In this document: positions 1 through 7,719 of the stretch, piece by piece
Position numbering within the stretch: position 1 is the stretch's first letter
Layout: each line of letters begins with the position of its first letter
DNA from: Nocardia cyriacigeorgica
Lineage (GTDB): Bacteria; Actinomycetota; Actinomycetes; Mycobacteriales; Mycobacteriaceae
Length of the DNA stretch: 46,859 bases
NCBI RefSeq assembly: GCF_010868145.1
Contig: NZ_JAAGUY010000033.1
Coordinates: forward strand, 1-46,859
Direction of reading: 5' to 3'
Program-made: the position numbers and the translations under genes
Notes under the pieces: model-generated
Databases searched by the model: none
Told to the model about the DNA's origin: nothing
Seen by the model: the letters and a program-made list of their open reading frames with translations, nothing else

Positions 1-465
1 GGATTCGGCGGCGGGGGCCGTGGGGGCCGGGAAGAGGGCGGCCACGGCGGCTACGCGGCGTTGGGCTGCGGCGATGACGGCCGCGCCCGCGCCCATGCCG
101 TGGCCGGCGAGCACGAGCCGGTCGGGGTGGACGCTGATATCGCCGTCGCCGAGGCGGACGCCGGAGCAGATGTCGAGGGTGGTGAGCAGGTCGGTGGCCA
201 GGCCGAGGTGGGAAGGGATGGGGCCGCGTTCGGTGTCGGGGGCGGCGGTGACGAAACCCCAGGACGCCAGGTGTTCCAGCAGGGTGCGGTAGTTGTCGGA
301 GCCGGTCATCCAGCCGTGGCCGAACGCGATCGCGGGTAGATTCCGGCCGGATTCGGGGGTGTACACGACGCCGGGCTGGCCCGCGATGGCCAGGTTGCCG
401 CGCAGCACCCGATGCGGGCCGCGGCTGGTCAGGGTGCTCAGGAGGGATTTCACAGACGCCGACAC
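1..465 (-). CDS. Alpha/beta hydrolase (dienelactone hydrolase/PAF-acetylhydrolase-like), partial
   Basis: The reading frame runs off the left edge, so only the N-terminal 155 codons are present. The sequence shows a short leader, an alpha/beta-hydrolase strand followed by an oxyanion-type segment (IAFGHGWMTGSDNY), and a nucleophile elbow reading AGHGMGAG. In this fold the elbow is normally G-x-S-x-G. Here the central residue is Gly, so the catalytic Ser is not visible, and the protein may be inactive or use another mechanism. The GTG at 465-463 is the chosen start; an in-frame GTG at 453 is an alternative. The gene is divergent from glmS with 36 bp between starts. The family call rests on fold motifs and the substrate is unknown. 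The catalytic Asp and His would lie outside the window. Confidence 0.75.
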   Translation of the reverse strand, partial: MSASVKSLLSTLTSRGPHRVLRGNLAIAGQPGVVYTPESGRNLPAIAFGHGWMTGSDNYRTLLEHLASWGFVTAAPDTERGPIPSHLGLATDLLTTLDICSGVRLGDGDISVHPDRLVLAGHGMGAGAAVIAAAQRRVAAVAALFPAPTAPAAES

Positions 466-501
466 GACGTGAACGTTATCCGATAAGTACTCTGGTGAGC
501 C

Positions 502-2385
502 ATGTGCGGAATCGTGGGGTACGTCGGGTACCGGGATGCTCTCGGCGTCGTCGTCGACGCGTTGCGCCGCATGGAATATCGCGGATACGACTCGGCTGGT
601 GTCGCGATCCTCGACGGCGCGGGCGCGATCGCGGTGGAACGCAAGGCGGGGCGCCTCGCGAATCTGGAGGCTGAGCTGGGCGAAGCCGGTGCGAGCGAGT
701 TCGCGGGCAGCACCGGGATGGGGCATACGCGCTGGGCCACGCACGGCGCGCCGACCGACCGCAACGCCCACCCGCATCGTGACGCGGCAGGTGCCGTCGC
801 TGTGGTGCACAACGGGATCATCGAGAACTTCGCGCCGCTGCGTCGCGAGCTCGAGGAGGCCGGTGTCGAGCTGCGCAGTGACACCGACACCGAGGTCGCG
901 GTGCATCTGGTGTCCCGTGCCTACGCCGAAGGGCCGACAGCGGGCGACTTCGAGGCGAGCGCGCTGGCCGTGCTGCGCCGCCTGGAGGGTGCGTTCACGC
1001 TGGTCTTCACCCATGCCGAGCACCCGGACAAGATCATTGCCGCGCGTCGCTCCACTCCACTGGTCGTGGGTGTGGGCAAGGGCGAGATGTTCATCGCCTC
1101 GGATGTGACAGCCTTCATCGAGCACACCCGCGAGGCTGTCGAGCTGGGCCAGGATCAGGCTGTGGTGATCACCTCCGACAGCTACCGGGTCACCGACTTC
1201 GCCGGCAACGACGCGGGTTCGCGCACCCGGCCGTTCACCATCGACTGGGATCTGGCCGCCGCCGAAAAGGGCGGACACGATTACTTCATGCTCAAGGAGA
1301 TCGAGGAACAGCCCGCCGCGGTCGCCGAAACCCTGATGGGGCATTTCGACACCAGCCACGGTGGTTCCGGTCGTATCGTGCTCGATGAGCAGCGCCTCGC
1401 CGATCAGGAACTGCGCGACGTCGACAAGGTCTTCGTCGTCGCCTGCGGCAGCGCCTACCACTCGGGTCTGCTCGCCAAATACGCGATCGAGCATTGGACC
1501 AGGCTGCCCGTCGAGGTGGAGCTGGCCAGCGAATTCCGCTACCGCGACCCGGTGCTGGACCGCTCCACCCTGGTGGTGGCGGTCTCGCAGTCCGGCGAAA
1601 CCGCGGACACGCTGGAGGCGGTGCGCCACGCCAAGGAGCAGAAGGCGCGCGTGCTGGCGATCTGCAATACCAACGGCGCGCAGATTCCCCGCGAATCCGA
1701 TGCGGTGCTCTACACCAGGGCCGGGCCGGAGATCGGTGTCGCCTCGACCAAGGCGTTCCTCGCCCAGGTGACCGCCAACTACCTGGTCGGGCTGGCCTTG
1801 GCGCAGGCGCGCGGCACCAAGTACCCCGATGAGGTGGCGCGCGAGTTCGCCGAGTTGGAGGCCATGCCGAAGCTGGTCTCGCGGGTGCTGGAGGTGGCGC
1901 CACAGGTGCGGGCAATCGCACGTGAGCTGGCGCAGGTACCGACGGTGCTGTTCCTCGGTCGCCATGTCGGTTACCCGGTGGCGCTCGAGGGTGCGCTCAA
2001 GCTCAAGGAACTGGCATACATGCATGCCGAGGGTTTCGCGGCGGGTGAGCTCAAGCACGGACCGATCGCCCTGATCGAGGATGGGCTGCCGGTGATCGTG
2101 GTGATGCCGTCGCCGAAGGGGCGTGCGGTGCTGCATTCGAAGCTGCTGAGCAATATCCGCGAGATCCAGGCGCGTGGCGCGCGGACGATCGTCATCGCGG
2201 AGGAGGGCGACGATACGGTGCGCCCGTTCGCCGACGACCTCATCGAGATCCCGTCCGCGCCGACGTTGTTCCAGCCGCTGCTGTCGACGATCCCGTTGCA
2301 GATCTTCGCCGCTGAGGTGGCGCAGGCACGCGGGTATGACGTCGACAAGCCGCGCAACCTGGCCAAATCGGTCACGGTCGAATAA
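502..2385 (+). CDS. glmS: Glutamine--fructose-6-phosphate aminotransferase (isomerizing)
   Basis: GlmS makes glucosamine-6-phosphate from fructose-6-phosphate and glutamine, the first committed step to UDP-GlcNAc for peptidoglycan; it is cytosolic. The protein (627 aa, close to the usual 600-625) begins MCGIVGYVG, so Cys2 becomes the N-terminal nucleophile of the class II glutamine amidotransferase domain. GHTRWATHG lies at residues 74-82. The C-terminal half has two SIS sugar-isomerase domains, with SQSGETADT near residue 362, and ends in the conserved DVDKPRNLAKSVTVE tail. TACTCT at 488-493, 8 nt before the ATG, could be a -10 element giving an almost leaderless mRNA. No glmS ribozyme is seen. 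The gene is followed by a strong hairpin terminator and is convergent with the MFS gene. Confidence 0.98.
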   Translation: MCGIVGYVGYRDALGVVVDALRRMEYRGYDSAGVAILDGAGAIAVERKAGRLANLEAELGEAGASEFAGSTGMGHTRWATHGAPTDRNAHPHRDAAGAVAVVHNGIIENFAPLRRELEEAGVELRSDTDTEVAVHLVSRAYAEGPTAGDFEASALAVLRRLEGAFTLVFTHAEHPDKIIAARRSTPLVVGVGKGEMFIASDVTAFIEHTREAVELGQDQAVVITSDSYRVTDFAGNDAGSRTRPFTIDWDLAAAEKGGHDYFMLKEIEEQPAAVAETLMGHFDTSHGGSGRIVLDEQRLADQELRDVDKVFVVACGSAYHSGLLAKYAIEHWTRLPVEVELASEFRYRDPVLDRSTLVVAVSQSGETADTLEAVRHAKEQKARVLAICNTNGAQIPRESDAVLYTRAGPEIGVASTKAFLAQVTANYLVGLALAQARGTKYPDEVAREFAELEAMPKLVSRVLEVAPQVRAIARELAQVPTVLFLGRHVGYPVALEGALKLKELAYMHAEGFAAGELKHGPIALIEDGLPVIVVMPSPKGRAVLHSKLLSNIREIQARGARTIVIAEEGDDTVRPFADDLIEIPSAPTLFQPLLSTIPLQIFAAEVAQARGYDVDKPRNLAKSVTVE

Positions 2386-2396
2386 GTAGCTGAACC

Positions 2397-2438
2397 ATGA
2401 ACACCGACCTGGCCGAAAGCGGCCAGGTCGGTGTTCAT
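2397..2438. terminator. Bidirectional hairpin terminator between glmS and MFS gene
   Basis: A perfect 19-bp inverted repeat (2397-2415 pairing with 2420-2438) closes on a 4-nt AAAG loop. It starts 12 nt after the glmS stop and ends 28 nt before the stop of the convergent MFS gene, so it can terminate both. There is no U-tract on either side, which is common for actinobacterial terminators. Confidence 0.85.
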
Positions 2439-2465
2439 GCGTGTGACAGCGAGGGCGTCTTCGCG

Positions 2466-3692
2466 CTACCGCACTTGTGCCATGACCTCGCTGCCGACGT
2501 GGTCCGGACTGCCCGTGGCCGGATCGTGGCGGTCCGACGGCGCCGGCGCGTCACGACGCTCCAGCCTCGCCGAGACGACCGCCAGCACCAGAGCGCTCGC
2601 CGCGAGCAGCGCCCCCACCCAGTTCGGTGCGGTGTAACCGAGACCGGCGGAAATGACGAGCCCGCCGAGCCACGCCGCCAGCGCGTTGCCCAGGTTGAAC
2701 GCGCCGATATTGATCGCCGAGGCCAACGTGGGTGCACCGGCGGCCTGGTCAAGGACGCGCTTCTGCAGGGGCGGCACGGTGGCGAAGCCGAGCGCTCCGA
2801 TCAGCACGATGGTGATCGCGGCGAGGGGCTTGCTGTGCGCGGTGACGGTGAACAGGGCGAGGACCGCGGCGAGCAGACCGAGCGCGATGTAGAGCATCGG
2901 CATCAGATGACGATCGGCGTAGCGGCCACCGATCAGGTTTCCCGCGAACATGCCGAGGCCGAACAGTACGAGTAGCCAGGTCACCGAAGTTTCGGCGTAT
3001 CCGGTGACGTCGGTCATCATCGGTGCGAGATAGGTGATGGCCGCGAACACGCCACCGAAGCCGAGGACCGTCATGGCCATGGCGAGCAGCACCTGCGGAT
3101 TGGCCAGCGCGGAGAATTCCGACCGCGGCCGGGCCTCGCGCGGTGCGGGCTGCTCGGGGATCAGCGCGACGACGCCCACCATCCCGATCACGCCGATCAC
3201 GGCAACCAGGGCGAAGGTGAGTCGCCAGCCGAACTGCTGTCCGAGCAGCGTGCCGAGCGGTACGCCGACGACGGTTGCGGCGGTCAGTCCGGTGAACATG
3301 ATGGCGATCGCACCGGCCTTGCGTTCCGCGGCGACGAGGCTGCCCGCGACGACCGCGCCGATACCGAAGAACGCGCCGTGCGCCAGCGAGGCCACGATCC
3401 GCCCGGTCAGCATCAGGGCGAAGCTCGGAGCCAGCGCCGACAGCAGATTTCCGGCGATCAGCAGCAGCAACGATCCGAGCAGCATGCGTTTGCGGGATAC
3501 GCGGGTGCCGAGCCCGGTCATGACCGGCGCGCCCGCGACGACGCCGAGCGCATATCCGGTGACCAGCAGCCCGGCGGTGGGAATGGACACCGCGTAGTCG
3601 GCGGCGATGTCGGGCAGCAGCCCGACCACGATGAATTCGGTGGTGCCGATGGCGAACGCCCCGAGGGTGAGGGCAAGGAGGGCGAGCGGCAT
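2466..3692 (-). CDS. MFS drug efflux transporter (DHA1, Cmx/AraJ-like)
   Basis: This 408-aa membrane protein has about twelve hydrophobic segments and the layout of 12-TM proton-drug antiporters. The loop between TM2 and TM3 carries GLGTRVSRKRML, a motif-A-like element, and TM1 contains GTTEFIVVGLLP, typical of the Cmx chloramphenicol-efflux and AraJ/YdhP branch. The ATG at 3692 is chosen because GGAGG lies 8 nt upstream and the first transmembrane helix begins right after it; the longer open frame back to 3767 runs through the promoter. It is divergent from a MarR-type regulator, a common arrangement for a regulated exporter. The substrate cannot be told from sequence. Confidence 0.9.
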   Translation of the reverse strand: MPLALLALTLGAFAIGTTEFIVVGLLPDIAADYAVSIPTAGLLVTGYALGVVAGAPVMTGLGTRVSRKRMLLGSLLLLIAGNLLSALAPSFALMLTGRIVASLAHGAFFGIGAVVAGSLVAAERKAGAIAIMFTGLTAATVVGVPLGTLLGQQFGWRLTFALVAVIGVIGMVGVVALIPEQPAPREARPRSEFSALANPQVLLAMAMTVLGFGGVFAAITYLAPMMTDVTGYAETSVTWLLVLFGLGMFAGNLIGGRYADRHLMPMLYIALGLLAAVLALFTVTAHSKPLAAITIVLIGALGFATVPPLQKRVLDQAAGAPTLASAINIGAFNLGNALAAWLGGLVISAGLGYTAPNWVGALLAASALVLAVVSARLERRDAPAPSDRHDPATGSPDHVGSEVMAQVR

Positions 3693-3742
3693 GGGGAGAG
3701 CCTCCACTTGATGTTGCGCATGAGCTTTACAGGCGTTGAGAA

Positions 3743-3767
3743 TAATTGCACATGCATTTAATTGCAA
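3743..3767. promoter_or_regulatory. Candidate MarR operator in the MFS/MarR divergent promoter
   Basis: The divergent spacer (3693-3826) holds an A+T-rich patch with TAATTGCA repeated directly at 3743-3750 and 3759-3766. An imperfect palindrome AATTGCA-CA-TGCATTT (3744-3759) overlaps it. Position between the two starts and the symmetry suggest autoregulation by the MarR protein. This is inference. Confidence 0.5.
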
Positions 3768-3826
3768 GCGCGGGCTATTTCGGAAGTCATCTATCCTGAG
3801 TGGAGAGTTCCGAGGGAAGGACCACC

Positions 3827-4309
3827 ATGACCGCCGATGCCGCCCTCACCGGCCTCGCCGACGGCTGGTACGCGCTGTCGCTGCTGCACGACCGGATCGA
3901 GGCGCACATCGAACGCGCCTTGCAGACCGGCCATGAGCTGAGCGTGCGTGAGTACTCGCTGCTCGTGGTGTTGTCCCGGCAGCACGACGGGCCCGGTGGC
4001 CACCTTCGGATGCATCAGGTCGCCGAGGCGGTCGTGCTGAGTCAGAGCGCGACGACGCGACTGGTCTCACGGCTGGAGGATCGCGGGCTGCTCCAGCGCT
4101 ACCTGTGCCCGGATGATCGCCGCGGCATCTACACCGACGTCACATCGACCGGCCTCGAACTACTCGACCGCGCGCGGCCGACCCATGACGCGGCATTGAC
4201 GAGCGCATTGCGGCAGGCCGCCGCGAACCCCGAACTGGCGCCGCTGGTCTCGGCGGTCGAGGCGTTGAACGACGGCAGTCCGCGCACCCGCGAATACCGA
4301 CCGATATGA
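3827..4309 (+). CDS. MarR family transcriptional regulator
   Basis: A 160-aa winged helix-turn-helix protein that most likely represses the divergent exporter and itself. The recognition helix region is LSQSATTRLVSRLEDRGLL (about residues 71-89), followed by the wing YLCPDDRRGIYTDVTSTG with the conserved D-x-R-R-x basic tip. Flanking helices (residues 10-50 and 110-160) would form the dimer interface. The ATG at 3827 is preferred over the one at 3800 because GGAAGGA sits 6 nt upstream of it. MarR proteins usually respond to phenolic or lipophilic ligands; the ligand here is unknown. The gene is convergent with the cupredoxin gene, 27 bp away. Confidence 0.92.
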   Translation: MTADAALTGLADGWYALSLLHDRIEAHIERALQTGHELSVREYSLLVVLSRQHDGPGGHLRMHQVAEAVVLSQSATTRLVSRLEDRGLLQRYLCPDDRRGIYTDVTSTGLELLDRARPTHDAALTSALRQAAANPELAPLVSAVEALNDGSPRTREYRPI

Positions 4310-4310
4310 G

Positions 4311-4343
4311 GCAGTAGGCCCCGGTCGGTGCTGTCCCTACTGC
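4311..4343. terminator. Possible terminator between MarR and cupredoxin genes
   Basis: GCAGTAGG at 4311-4318 pairs with CCTACTGC at 4336-4343 across a 17-nt loop. The right arm overlaps the last codons of the cupredoxin gene. The stem is short and lacks a U-tract, so this is weak. Confidence 0.3.
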
Positions 4344-4756
4344 ACCGTGATCGTGCCGCGCATATCCGGATGGATGGGGCACAGGTAGCGGAACGAACCG
4401 GTGGTGGTGAAGGTATGGCTCCACTCGCCCTCGGTGAACAGCGGGCTGTTGATACCCATCGCCTTGTCCCCGATGCCCTGAACGCCGTGCACCACGTCGT
4501 CCTCGAATTTCCAGGTGACGGTGTCGCCGACCGAAATCGTGAGGTCGGCCGGGGAGAATTTCATATCGTCGACCTCGACGACGAAGGTCTGCGCCTGTCC
4601 ATCGTCGGCAGCGGGCGCCGAGGTCGGGGCCGACGTCGCGGTGGTGGCCGGTTCGGAGGCGCTCTCGTCGTCGGAGCCGCATCCGGACAACAGCGCCGCG
4701 GTGAGGACGAACCCGGCGGCGATGACGGAGGTGGCGTGACGACGCGGCATGGCCAT
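4337..4756 (-). CDS. Cupredoxin (plastocyanin/azurin-like) lipoprotein
   Basis: A 139-aa exported type 1 copper protein. The N-terminus has an Arg-containing n-region, a hydrophobic helix and the lipobox L-S-G-C with Cys26 as lipidation site. A Ser/Thr/Ala/Pro linker follows (residues 30-55), then a cupredoxin domain (56-139). The four expected copper ligands are visible: His90 in DDVVHG, then Cys126, His129 and Met132 in LCPIHPDM. Such proteins carry electrons or bind copper outside the membrane. ATG 4756 is used; ATG 4750 is also possible. TACGCT on the minus strand (4770-4765), 8 nt before the start, is a plausible -10. It is divergent from nnrD. Confidence 0.92.
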   Translation of the reverse strand: MAMPRRHATSVIAAGFVLTAALLSGCGSDDESASEPATTATSAPTSAPAADDGQAQTFVVEVDDMKFSPADLTISVGDTVTWKFEDDVVHGVQGIGDKAMGINSPLFTEGEWSHTFTTTGSFRYLCPIHPDMRGTITVQ

Positions 4757-4816
4757 GATGGTCAAGCGTAGTCTGCTGACGTCGCGGCCCGAGCAACCAG
4801 TGGAGGTGCGTGTCCG

Positions 4817-6253
4817 ATGTCCTCGCAGCGTGGCTATTTCACCGTCGACGCGGTCCGGGCGGCCGAAGCGGAACTGTTCACCCGGGTCGCTGCCGGCGTG
4901 CCGATGCGGCGCGCGGCCTACGGTTTGGCGACCGTCGTCGCCGGGGAACTGCGTGCCCGCACCGGGGGCGTGGCCGGACGGTCGGTGACGCTGCTGGTCG
5001 GATCGGGTGACAACGGTGGTGACGCGTTGTGGGCAGGCTACTTCCTGCGGCGGCGCGGGGTGACGGTCGACGCCGTGCTGCTGAATCCGGTGCGCGTGCA
5101 TGCGGAAGGCCTTGCGGCGCTGCGGAAAGCCGGAGGCCGGGTGCGTTCGGAGGTCGGCGATCCGGATCTGGTGATCGATGGGATCGTCGGCATCTCCGGT
5201 CGTGGTTCGTTGCGGCAGGCCGCGGCGGAGATCGTTTCGCGGATCGAGGCGCCGATCGTCGCGGCGGACCTGCCGAGTGGGGTCGATCCCGATACCGGTG
5301 CGGTGCACGGTCCGGCGGTGCGCGCGCAGGTGACGGTCAGTTTCGGTGCGTACAAGCCGGTGCATGCGCTGGCCGCGGCGTGGTGCGGGCGAATCGAGCT
5401 GGTGCCGATCGGGTTACGGCTCCCATCGCCCGATCTCGCTGCGCTCGAGCCATCCGCGATCGGCGCGGAATGGCCGGTGCCCGGTCCCGCCGACGATAAG
5501 TACAGCCAGGGTGTCACCGGGATCTGCGCGGGCAGCGCGGCCTATCCTGGCGCCGCCGTGCTGTGTACCGGGGCGGCGGTCGCGGCGACGTCCGGCATGG
5601 TCCGCTATGCGGGCACCGGTGCCGAGGACGTGCTCGCTGCCTACCCGGAGGTTGTCGCCTCTCGCGATATCGCCTCGACCGGCCGAGTCCAGGCCTGGGT
5701 ATTCGGTCCAGGTGCGGGCACCGATGACGGCGCGTTGGCTCGACTCGCGCAGATCCTTTCGACCGATCTGCCCGTGGTCGTCGATGCCGATGGCTTGACC
5801 CTGCTCGCCGACCATGCCGCCATGGTGCGCGAGCGCACCGCGCCGACAGTGCTGACCCCGCATGCCGGTGAGTTCGCCCGCTTGACCGGGCAGCCACTCG
5901 GCGACGATCGGGTCGCGGCGGTCCGTGAGCTGGCCGCATCGTGGCAGGTGACGGTGTTGCTCAAGGGGCGCGCCACCCTGATCGCCGAACCCGGACGGCC
6001 GGTGCTGGTGAACGAAGCGGGTGGATCATGGGCGGCGACCGCCGGTGCCGGCGACGTGCTGTCCGGTGTCATCGGCGCCCTGCTCGCCGCCGGACGAGAT
6101 CCGGTCTGGTCCGCCGCCGCGGCCGCACGCGCCCACGCCCTCGCCGCCAACCTCGCGGCCGCCGAGGGTCCCGCCGCCGCCCCGATCTCCGCGACCCCGC
6201 TGCTGCGCCATCTTCGGCCCGCGATTCGAACCCTTCGCGCCCTTGCCGATTGA
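4817..6253 (+). CDS. nnrD: Bifunctional NAD(P)H-hydrate epimerase / ADP-dependent dehydratase
   Basis: This 478-aa enzyme repairs hydrated NADH and NADPH. The N-terminal YjeF_N domain (about 1-205) epimerises S- and R-NAD(P)HX; it has GSGDNGGDA at 62-70 and the catalytic-Asp region VIDGIVGISGRG. The C-terminal ribokinase-like domain (about 225-475) dehydrates the S epimer using ADP, with GAGDVLSG near residues 410-417 supplying the conserved Asp. Length and fusion order match actinobacterial homologues. The ATG at 4817 has GGAGGTG about 10 nt upstream. The gene is the mycobacterial neighbour of glmS and alr, as here. Confidence 0.95.
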   Translation: MSSQRGYFTVDAVRAAEAELFTRVAAGVPMRRAAYGLATVVAGELRARTGGVAGRSVTLLVGSGDNGGDALWAGYFLRRRGVTVDAVLLNPVRVHAEGLAALRKAGGRVRSEVGDPDLVIDGIVGISGRGSLRQAAAEIVSRIEAPIVAADLPSGVDPDTGAVHGPAVRAQVTVSFGAYKPVHALAAAWCGRIELVPIGLRLPSPDLAALEPSAIGAEWPVPGPADDKYSQGVTGICAGSAAYPGAAVLCTGAAVAATSGMVRYAGTGAEDVLAAYPEVVASRDIASTGRVQAWVFGPGAGTDDGALARLAQILSTDLPVVVDADGLTLLADHAAMVRERTAPTVLTPHAGEFARLTGQPLGDDRVAAVRELAASWQVTVLLKGRATLIAEPGRPVLVNEAGGSWAATAGAGDVLSGVIGALLAAGRDPVWSAAAAARAHALAANLAAAEGPAAAPISATPLLRHLRPAIRTLRALAD

Positions 6254-6588
6254 TGTGTTCGGACTGGGCGCGACACCGGGGCTGTGCTGCTCGAGGTCGC
6301 TCCGCCCTGACCGGCCCAGCGCGGCCGGGCCTGGTGAGCAAGACACGGCATCCGGGTGGCAACGCCGGCGCACCCCTCGCTGGCTGCTGCCCTCGCACAA
6401 CCGATGACGGCCGGGCGGTTGCCGACCGCGGGCTGTCGGCCGAAGCGATCGGCGCCGTTGGCAACCACAGCCTGCGTCTCAGCACTCCGTCGCCGATGGA
6501 GTTGAAGGTTCAAGTTTATCGCCACGCGAGCTCGATCCCAGGTGGGTGCCCACCGCCGACGACCCCAGTGGTGGTAGGATCGGGAATC
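6254..6588 (+). other. Non-coding gap nnrD-alr with alr promoter
   Basis: The 335-bp spacer has no convincing gene. CCGGCC at 6311-6316 pairs with GGCCGG at 6323-6328 around a 6-nt loop and could be a weak terminator for nnrD. TAGGAT at 6575-6580, 8 nt before the alr GTG, fits a -10 box. It implies that alr heads its own transcript with a very short leader. Confidence 0.45.
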
Positions 6589-7719
6589 GTGAATGCGCAA
6601 GTGGAGACGGTCGTCGATCTGGATGCCATCGCTCATAACGTGCGGATCCTGCGTGAACACGCCGGCGACGCGGCGGTGATGACGGTGGTGAAAGCCGACG
6701 GCTACAACCATGGCGCGGTCGAGGTCGGGCGGGCCGCGCTGGCGGCGGGAGCCGCCGAGCTCGGCGTCACCACGATCAGTGAGGCGGTGCACCTACGCGA
6801 AGCGGGGATCACCGCCCCGATCCTGTGCTGGCTCAACAACTCCGGTGCCGATTACGGAGCGGGCATCGCGGCCGATATCGAAATCGGCATCTCCTCGATG
6901 TCCCAGCTGCGCGCGGTCGAGGCGGCGGCGCGGCGGCTCGGGCGCACCGCGACGCTGACCCTCAAGGTCGATACCGGACTCAACCGCAATGGAGTCTCGG
7001 TCACCGAATACCGCGACGTCCTCACCGCGCTACGCCCCCTCGTCGACGAACAGGTGCTGCGATTCCGCGCGATCTTCTCCCATCTGGCGCACGCAGACCA
7101 GCCGCATCACCCCACCATCGACGTTCAACGCGACCGATTCGTCGACGCCATCGCCACCGCCAAGGAATACGGGCTGGTGCCGGAGGTGACGCACCTGGCG
7201 AACTCGGCCGCTGCCCTGACCAGACCGGATCTGGCCTTCGACATGGTGCGGCCGGGGATCGCCATGTACGGATTGTCGCCGGTCCCCGAACTCGGCGATT
7301 TCGGCCTGCGCCCGGCCATGACCTTCCAAGCCGAGATCTCCCTGATCAAACACGTCGCCGCCGGTGAGGGCGTTTCCTATGGGCACGAATGGATCGCACC
7401 GCACGACACCACAGTCGCACTCATCCCGGCCGGATACGCCGACGGCGTCTCGCGCCGACTCGGCGGACGCTGCGAGGTGTGGGTGCGTGGTGCGCGGCGC
7501 CCGAGCATCGGGCGGGTGTGCATGGACCAGATGGTCATCGACCTCGGCGACAACCTCGACGGCGTCGCCGAAGGTGACACCGCGATCCTGTTCGGCACCG
7601 GAGAATCCGGCGAACCACACGCCCAGGATTGGGCCGATCTCCTCGACACCATCCACTACGAGGTGGTGTGTTCGCCTCGCGGCCGCGTGGTTCGCCGTTT
7701 CCGAGGTGGCCAACAGTGA
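6589..7719 (+). CDS. alr: Alanine racemase
   Basis: Alr interconverts L- and D-alanine with PLP, supplying D-Ala for peptidoglycan. The 376-aa protein has the N-terminal TIM barrel with the PLP lysine in VVKADGYNHG (Lys35) and the C-terminal beta domain with the second catalytic base Tyr264 in GVSYGHEW, plus the RVCMDQ signature. The GTG at 6589 is chosen because similarity begins immediately (QVETVVDLDAIAHNV); the frame is open upstream but reads unlike protein. The stop overlaps the GTG of the next gene (GTGA), indicating translational coupling into the hydrolase-tsaE part of the operon. Confidence 0.97.
   Translation: MNAQVETVVDLDAIAHNVRILREHAGDAAVMTVVKADGYNHGAVEVGRAALAAGAAELGVTTISEAVHLREAGITAPILCWLNNSGADYGAGIAADIEIGISSMSQLRAVEAAARRLGRTATLTLKVDTGLNRNGVSVTEYRDVLTALRPLVDEQVLRFRAIFSHLAHADQPHHPTIDVQRDRFVDAIATAKEYGLVPEVTHLANSAAALTRPDLAFDMVRPGIAMYGLSPVPELGDFGLRPAMTFQAEISLIKHVAAGEGVSYGHEWIAPHDTTVALIPAGYADGVSRRLGGRCEVWVRGARRPSIGRVCMDQMVIDLGDNLDGVAEGDTAILFGTGESGEPHAQDWADLLDTIHYEVVCSPRGRVVRRFRGGQQ

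Noticed and set aside
1..501. glmS ribozyme upstream of glmS
   Set aside because: Only 36 bp separate the divergent starts, too short for the ribozyme.
450..890. Long open frame antisense to the glmS start
   Set aside because: It lies fully over the glmS N-terminal domain and reads as Ser/Arg/Ala-rich shadow sequence with no family features.
3034..3597. Plus-strand open frame inside the MFS gene
   Set aside because: The opposite strand encodes a clear 12-helix transporter; this frame is a GC-rich shadow.
6254..6588. Possible riboswitch before alr
   Set aside because: Only a 6-bp stem is visible and no known aptamer core could be recognised.
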